Below, piece by piece: positions 59,681 through 64,000 of a stretch of 64,000 nucleotides of DNA. Location: the NCBI GenBank assembly GCA_035363115.1, contig DAOSEM010000003.1, positions 346,839 through 410,838 of the forward strand, in the 5' to 3' direction. The translations under genes and the position numbers were made by a program. Under the pieces are notes generated by a model that worked only from the letters and a program-made list of their open reading frames with translations, did no database searches and was not told the DNA's origin. This stretch comes from Syntrophales bacterium. GTDB taxonomy: Bacteria > Desulfobacterota > Syntrophia > Syntrophales > PHBD01. The first letter of the stretch is position 1. Every line of letters starts with the position of its first letter.

Positions 59681-60082
59681 ATGGAACGGCATGCATCGTT
59701 AACCTGCGCGAACATGATGAGCGTTTTGCTTTTCGCCGCATCTCTGCTGCTGGGGCCTGTCTGCCATGCGGGGGAGCTGCCGCCTGCAGCAGGGGCGGAG
59801 ATCGCCCATCTCTTTACCTATCTGGAGACCTCCGGCTGCGACTTCTACCGGAACGGCTCCCGGTACGGCAGCCGGGAGGCGGCGGCGCACCTCCGGAGAA
59901 AGTATCAGTATCTCCTCGAAAAGGGCATGGTATCCTCCGCCGAGGAGTTCATCGAGCGGGCCTCCTCGAAAAGCAGCTCCAGCGGGAAGCCTTATCAGGT
60001 CCGCTGCGGCGGGGGGAAACTCACGGAGAGCGGCCCGTGGCTCCGGGCAGAACTCATGAAATACAGAAGATCGCGAAAGTAA
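59681..60082 (+). CDS. DUF5329-like secreted protein
   Basis: The protein is about 133 residues with a signal peptide (MMSVLLFAASLLLGPVCHA). The mature domain has HLFTYLETSGCDFYRNGSRY, AAAHLRRKYQYL, EEFIERASSKSSSSGKPYQVRC and WLRAELMKYR, which are the hallmarks of DUF5329. The two Cys in the mature part could form a disulfide. Start ATG 59681 has AATCAGGA upstream; ATG 59714 is possible. It is probably periplasmic. Function unknown. Confidence 0.75.
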   Translation: MERHASLTCANMMSVLLFAASLLLGPVCHAGELPPAAGAEIAHLFTYLETSGCDFYRNGSRYGSREAAAHLRRKYQYLLEKGMVSSAEEFIERASSKSSSSGKPYQVRCGGGKLTESGPWLRAELMKYRRSRK

Positions 60083-60160
60083 CTTCGATCGTTTGAGGCT
60101 GATCGCAACCGGATCCCTGCTCCCGTTGTCATTGGAAACGGGTTTTTAGATGGAGAAAGC

Positions 60161-60928
60161 ATGCTGCTTGATCGGAAAATCGTCGTGGTCATGCCGGCCT
60201 ACAATGCGGCAAAGACCCTGAAAAAGACCTATGACGAGGTGATGGAGCAGGGAATCGTGGATCTCGTGATCCTGGTGGACGACGCCAGCCGCGACGAAAC
60301 GGCGGAGATCGCCGCTGCCCTGCCGAAGACGAAAGTTTTCGTCCATGGCGAGAACCGCGGCTACGGGGCGAACCAGAAAACCTGCTACCGCCTGGCCCTG
60401 ACGGAGGGGGCGGACATTGTCATCATGGTTCACCCGGATTACCAGTATACGCCGAAGCTCATCCCCGCCATGGCGTCCATGATCGCCGGCGGCCTGTATT
60501 CATGTGTCCTGGGGTCCAGGATCCTGGGAGGTTACGCACTGAAGGGCGGCATGCCCCTGTGGAAGTACGCCGCCAACCGGTTCCTGACGCTGGTGGAGAA
60601 TTTCCTGATCGGAGCCAAACTGTCGGAATACCACACGGGCTATCGGGCTTTTTCCCGGGAACTCCTGGAGAGGCTTCCCCTGGAAGGGAATTCGGACGAT
60701 TTCGTCTTCGACAACCAGATGCTGGCCCAGGTCGTCTGGCTCGGCTATATCGTCGCCGAGGTGAGCTGTCCCACGCGGTATTTCGCCGAGGCGTCGTCCA
60801 TCAATTTCCGGAGGAGCGTGGAATACGGCCTGGGCTGCCTCCGGACGGCGCTGGAGTTCCGCCTGGCCCGGTGGGGACTCCGATCGTCGAAACTTTTCCC
60901 GGAGCGACCCGGCCGAAACGGACAATAG
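60161..60928 (+). CDS. family 2 glycosyltransferase
   Basis: The 255-residue GT-A-type enzyme opens VVVMPAYNAAKTLKKTYDEV with the acidic pair in VILVDDASRDET. The usual DxD region reads MVHPDYQYTP, followed by GSRILGG and the PTRYFAEASSINFRRSVEYG end block. It belongs with polyprenyl-phosphate sugar transferases, but no C-terminal membrane helices are present. It is probably peripheral at the inner membrane. Sugar and acceptor are unknown; no polysaccharide cluster adjoins it. Confidence 0.88.
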   Translation: MLLDRKIVVVMPAYNAAKTLKKTYDEVMEQGIVDLVILVDDASRDETAEIAAALPKTKVFVHGENRGYGANQKTCYRLALTEGADIVIMVHPDYQYTPKLIPAMASMIAGGLYSCVLGSRILGGYALKGGMPLWKYAANRFLTLVENFLIGAKLSEYHTGYRAFSRELLERLPLEGNSDDFVFDNQMLAQVVWLGYIVAEVSCPTRYFAEASSINFRRSVEYGLGCLRTALEFRLARWGLRSSKLFPERPGRNGQ

Positions 60929-61032
60929 ACAGATGTTGCGCTTTTCCTGTCCGGGAGGCCGGGGAGGCGATTCGAGTTTCAGGCCTGCCGTTCTGCCGGC
61001 GGCCGCCGATCCCGTCAACGGGAGGTGAATCC

Positions 61033-61944
61033 ATGCCTGTTCCGTCTTTGCAGAAATCGTTTCCCTTCAAGAAGATCGACGCCTTTGCCACAGCGACATC
61101 GGAAGGGAACCCCGCCGGGGCGGTCTATCTGAATGCGCCGGGTGAGATGACGGCCGAGGAGATGCTGAGGATTGCCCGGGAGCTGAAGGGGTTCGTTTCC
61201 GAAGTGGGGTATCTCTGGAAAATTGAGGATGGAACGTACGGCCTGAAGTACTACTCGTCGGAGCGGGAAGTGGCGTTCTGCGGCCATGCGACCATTGCCG
61301 TCACGTATGACCTGATCGGGAGTGACCCTGCCCTTCTCGGCCGGAAGAGCATCCGGATCGTCAACAACATGGGGACGCTGACGGTGGAAAACAGGATCGA
61401 GGGGGAAAACGCGGTGTTCGTTGCGGCGCCCGAGCCCGTGTTTGCAGATGTCCGGATCGACGGGAACGGCTTTGCCGGGGCCGCGGGCATCGATCCCGGC
61501 GAGCTGGATCGGGATCGTCCGGTATCCGTCGTGAACGCCGGCCTTCAGACGCTGATCGTTCCGATCCGGCGGCTGGATGCCGTGCTTGGGATGTCTCCCC
61601 GCCTGGAGGAGCTGAAATTCTACTGCGAGGCGCACTCCGTCGATATCGTGACGGTGTACTCCCGTGAAACGGCCGATGGGGCGAACGCCTTCCGGACGCG
61701 CGTGTTCGCGCCGACCTTCGGGTATCTCGAAGACCCCGCCACGGGATCCGGAAACGCGGCCTTCGGCGGCTATCTCCTGAAGAACGGGTATTGGGACGGA
61801 TCGTCCATCAGCCTGGAGCAGAACGGCGATTTCGGAAGGCCGAACATCGTCCGGCTGCTGGCCCGGGACGACGGGGGCGGCATGCGTGTCTGGTTCGGCG
61901 GGGGGGCGATTGTCAGGATTCGGGGCGAGTATTTTCTGACATAG
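61033..61944 (+). CDS. PhzF-family isomerase-like protein
   Basis: This protein is about 303 residues, with ATG 61033 after GGGAGG. Landmarks are DAFATATSEGNPAGAVYL, the catalytic Glu in VSEVGYLW, EVAFCGHATIA, and FGYLEDPATGSGNAAFGGYL. This is the two-domain diaminopimelate-epimerase-like fold of PhzF. Only a few PhzF homologues make phenazines; no other phenazine genes are here, so the product is unknown. It is about 100 bases downstream of the glycosyltransferase gene. Confidence 0.9.
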   Translation: MPVPSLQKSFPFKKIDAFATATSEGNPAGAVYLNAPGEMTAEEMLRIARELKGFVSEVGYLWKIEDGTYGLKYYSSEREVAFCGHATIAVTYDLIGSDPALLGRKSIRIVNNMGTLTVENRIEGENAVFVAAPEPVFADVRIDGNGFAGAAGIDPGELDRDRPVSVVNAGLQTLIVPIRRLDAVLGMSPRLEELKFYCEAHSVDIVTVYSRETADGANAFRTRVFAPTFGYLEDPATGSGNAAFGGYLLKNGYWDGSSISLEQNGDFGRPNIVRLLARDDGGGMRVWFGGGAIVRIRGEYFLT

Positions 61945-62086
61945 AGGCGGCCTGCCGTCCATGCCCGGTCCGTGGCATCCCGGCGGCTCGCCGCTCCCGG
62001 ACTTGTGCAGTCCTCATTTTTCCCTTCGTCTTTTGGCCGGAGCCGGATCCGTACGCCGAGGCCTTTCCCTCCCGCTCATCTTCCCG

Positions 62087-62731
62087 TCAATCCGTACGGA
62101 CCGGCAGCGGCGCGCCCTCGGCCGAGACGATTTTCCAGAACATGGGATAGAACGCGGGGAGGGTGTCCGCCAGTTTCCATTTCATGCCCTGGAAGAACCA
62201 CATGTGGATCTGCCGGTAGCAGAACATGAAATACAGGTCCATGAGGTCCCGCAGGCGGATGGCCGGGTCGATCTCCCCCCGCTTCCGGCCGTGCTCGAAG
62301 ACGATCTCGAACATCCTGGTGGCGTCTTCCCGGATGTAGGACTGCTCCCGCATCCAGGTTCTCATGGGGACCGTGATGAAGGCCGTGATCGCGACCCCCG
62401 GGTTCTGGTCGTAGAAATCAAGGGTCACCCAGAAGATCTTGCGGAAAATCTCACGGGTGCTTTCGATCCCCTTGATGTGGATTTCGGCCAGCCGGCCGAC
62501 CTCGGTGATCTTTTCGTCGAGGATGGCGAAGAGAAGCGCCTCCTTGGAGGGGAAATACTTGTAGATCGTGCTGGGGCTGATGCCGGACCGGCGATAGATC
62601 TCCCGCAGGTTGACCTGGTGAAAGTCGTGCTGGGAGAACAGGTCGAGGACCGCCGGATACAGGCGTTCCTTGACCTTTGCTGGGAGAGACGGCTTCTCCA
62701 CCGCCGTGGGTGTCTTCTTTTCCGTGGTCAT
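62087..62731 (-). CDS. TetR-family transcriptional regulator
   Basis: This protein is about 214 residues, taking ATG 62731. The TetR helix-turn-helix is VNLREIYRRSGISPSTIYKYF, shown here as VNLREIYRRSGIS plus PSTIYKYF, and a helical ligand domain follows. It lies downstream of the MaoC-type and acyl-CoA synthetase genes on the same strand, so regulation of an acyl-CoA pathway is plausible. No operator was identified. Confidence 0.88.
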   Translation of the reverse strand: MTTEKKTPTAVEKPSLPAKVKERLYPAVLDLFSQHDFHQVNLREIYRRSGISPSTIYKYFPSKEALLFAILDEKITEVGRLAEIHIKGIESTREIFRKIFWVTLDFYDQNPGVAITAFITVPMRTWMREQSYIREDATRMFEIVFEHGRKRGEIDPAIRLRDLMDLYFMFCYRQIHMWFFQGMKWKLADTLPAFYPMFWKIVSAEGAPLPVRTD

Positions 62732-62860
62732 ATACCGGCCTGCCGAAGAGAGAGAAAGTGGAAGAGCGATACCACCTTCTCTCTCCGAATGCAAACAGCG
62801 GCAGCGGCCGGCAGCGGCGTCAGGCCATCCCTGGAGGGAAGGACACCGCTCCTTTCCCGA

Positions 62861-63739
62861 TCAGGGAAGGACGGTCACCAGGCCGTCCTGGAGGGCCGGC
62901 TTGCCTTTCTCGTTGAGAACCCTGAAGAACAGGTTCGCCTCGCTTCCCTGTGTTTCTTTTCCGGTCAACTGAACTTCGATCCGTTCACCCGGAAACACCA
63001 TGCCGGCAAATCGGCAGGAAATGCTCCGGATCTTCGAAGGATCGGCGGCGGGCTCCCGGCGCGTGACTTCACGGACCGCGAAGGCCAGTGTTGCGGTTCC
63101 CTGCAGGATGATGTCGGGAAGTCCCACCCGGTGTGCGAATTTCTTCGATGTGTGAATCGGAAAGTGGATGCGCGTGCAGCCGTCATAAACGAACGGGCAC
63201 AGGGGGTCGATGTCGATCCGGGACGACCACAGTGCATCCCCGTTTCCGGCATCCCCGTCCTGGGCGGGGAGGGATTCCGCACCCCGGCCTTCTCCCTCGC
63301 AGGTGACGTCCCTCAGCAGACCGGTGATGTGCTCCGTAAAAACGGACTCTCCCCGGGCGTCGAGGGCGTCGTAACGAATGACCAGGCTCGTCCCCGCCGG
63401 ATGGGGGATGACGGCGGCCAGGCGCCCTTTGATCCGGAGGCGGTCGCCGGGGACGATGGGCCTCATGAATTCCAGGTGCTCCCGGTAATGAACCTGCCTC
63501 TGCAGCACCGCCGCCGGGAAGCTTTTGTCCTCGATGTAATCGTAGAGGTGCTCCGATATCGGCCAGGTGAGCGCCACGGCGAACATGGGCGGGGAGATGA
63601 CCCCCTGCTCCCGCTCGTCGTCAAGGTAAAGGGGGTTGTTGTCGCCGACCGCGGCGGTGTAATTCATGGTGTCTCGCCAGTGGACGGCGGTTTCGTATTC
63701 GCGAAGCGGGGTACCCGCAAAACTTGAACTCAGTTTCAT
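62861..63739 (-). CDS. double-hotdog MaoC-type enoyl-CoA hydratase-like protein
   Basis: The 292-residue protein has two hotdog halves. The first carries YTAAVGDNNPLYLDD, close to the MaoC/FAS1 hydratase active-site motif with its catalytic Asp. The second has SKKFAHRVGLPDIILQGTATLAF. Such enzymes hydrate enoyl-CoA or act on branched or aromatic acyl-CoA. It sits between a TetR regulator and an acyl-CoA synthetase on the minus strand, which supports a role in acyl-CoA metabolism. Confidence 0.85.
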   Translation of the reverse strand: MKLSSSFAGTPLREYETAVHWRDTMNYTAAVGDNNPLYLDDEREQGVISPPMFAVALTWPISEHLYDYIEDKSFPAAVLQRQVHYREHLEFMRPIVPGDRLRIKGRLAAVIPHPAGTSLVIRYDALDARGESVFTEHITGLLRDVTCEGEGRGAESLPAQDGDAGNGDALWSSRIDIDPLCPFVYDGCTRIHFPIHTSKKFAHRVGLPDIILQGTATLAFAVREVTRREPAADPSKIRSISCRFAGMVFPGERIEVQLTGKETQGSEANLFFRVLNEKGKPALQDGLVTVLP

Positions 63740-63755
63740 CGTAAAGGCCTCACAG

Positions 63756-64000
63756 TCATTTTGCGCCGGAAACGTTCTTGCATTCTTCCTTCAGGGCCAG
63801 CTTGTTCACCTTTCCGTTGGCCAGGAGCGGCAGGAGCGGACGGATGATGAACTTCTTCGGGACCTTGTAATTGGCCATTTTCCCCTTGCAGTATTCCCGG
63901 AGCTCCTCCTCCGTGACTTCCTTGCCCGGCATGGGCATGACGAAGGCCCAGCCGACCTCCTGGTAGATCTCGTCGGGCACGCCGATGACGGCGGAGAAGA
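63756..64000 (-). CDS. AMP-dependent acyl-CoA synthetase, C-terminal part (5' end beyond window)
   Basis: The visible 81 codons encode the mobile C-terminal AMP-binding_C domain: AVIGVPDEIYQEVGWAFV, EELREYCKGKMANYKVPKKF and the catalytic-lysine motif LLANGKVNKLAL. The frame continues past the right edge. It probably activates a fatty or aromatic acid. It is the first gene, as far as seen, of the minus-strand cluster with the MaoC protein and TetR regulator. Confidence 0.9.
   Translation of the reverse strand, partial: FSAVIGVPDEIYQEVGWAFVMPMPGKEVTEEELREYCKGKMANYKVPKKFIIRPLLPLLANGKVNKLALKEECKNVSGAK

Noticed and set aside
61961..63727. 588-codon plus-strand frame opposite the TetR and MaoC genes
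   Set aside because: Antisense to two genes with clear family motifs; no domain of its own.

Overview
The window is a GC-rich (roughly 62-65 % by eye), densely coding piece of a Gram-negative chromosome. Two outer-membrane beta-barrel or TolC-type proteins, a lipoprotein signal peptidase and Sec/Tat signal peptides support the Gram-negative reading. The gene mix is an anaerobe-style set: an old-yellow-enzyme/hydroxyacyl-CoA dehydrogenase pair, a Tat-exported fumarate-reductase-like flavoprotein, an lctP-glcD-glcF lactate module, MaoC and acyl-CoA synthetase genes, and CopZ/CopA. Together these suggest a deltaproteobacterium (Desulfobacterota, perhaps Syntrophales-like). That placement is inference from gene content, not from a marker gene. 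No rRNA, tRNA, CRISPR array, prophage or intact insertion sequence was seen.

Layout. 1-7.1 kb: a truncated HEIGH metalloprotease-like gene, a methyltransferase, a metallo-beta-lactamase-fold hydrolase, a hotdog thioesterase, copper handling (copZ-copA), a ~490 bp non-coding element with 31 bp inverted termini, and a divergent YchF ATPase. 7.2-11 kb: an outer-membrane barrel, a Tat flavoprotein and an HD-type alarmone hydrolase. 11-20.4 kb: acetyltransferase, cyclophilin, an orphan HisF, a hydroxyacyl-CoA dehydrogenase/OYE pair, a lone GspE-type ATPase, and a phosphoesterase fusion overlapping a GAF-diguanylate cyclase. 20.4-22.2 kb: amtB-glnK on the minus strand behind a good sigma-54 promoter.

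22.4-32.9 kb: a PaaK-like protein that lacks the usual P-loop, uvrB, a histidine-kinase-like ATPase fused to a GNAT domain, then a minus-strand run with two acetyltransferases, a methyltransferase, AlkD-like and Ogt-type alkylation-repair proteins, a LysE exporter and a trans-sulfuration PLP enzyme. 32.9-35.7 kb: three tandem copies of an unrecognised, Cys-rich secreted protein plus a further secreted protein; this block is visibly less GC-rich than its surroundings. 36-40.5 kb: a 14-TM MFS pump and a PreP-like M16C protease.

40.5-48.1 kb: a complete TetR-controlled ABC-2 exporter operon resembling E. coli cecR-ybhGFSR, but with the ATPase split into two genes and a chagasin-type protease inhibitor encoded in the middle. 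48-54.4 kb: small accessory enzymes, an MFS transporter, lspA, a methyltransferase, a LysE exporter, and a small protein/nucleotidyltransferase pair that looks like a toxin-antitoxin module. 54.9-59.5 kb: lactate permease and a two-subunit FAD/Fe-S oxidase. 59.6-64 kb: a DUF5329-like protein, a glycosyltransferase, a PhzF protein, and a TetR-MaoC-acyl-CoA synthetase cluster cut by the right edge.

The points most worth a second look are the triplicated Cys-rich secreted family with its duplication footprint, the chagasin gene inside the exporter operon, the 490 bp palindromic element, and the HATPase-GNAT and phosphoesterase fusions.
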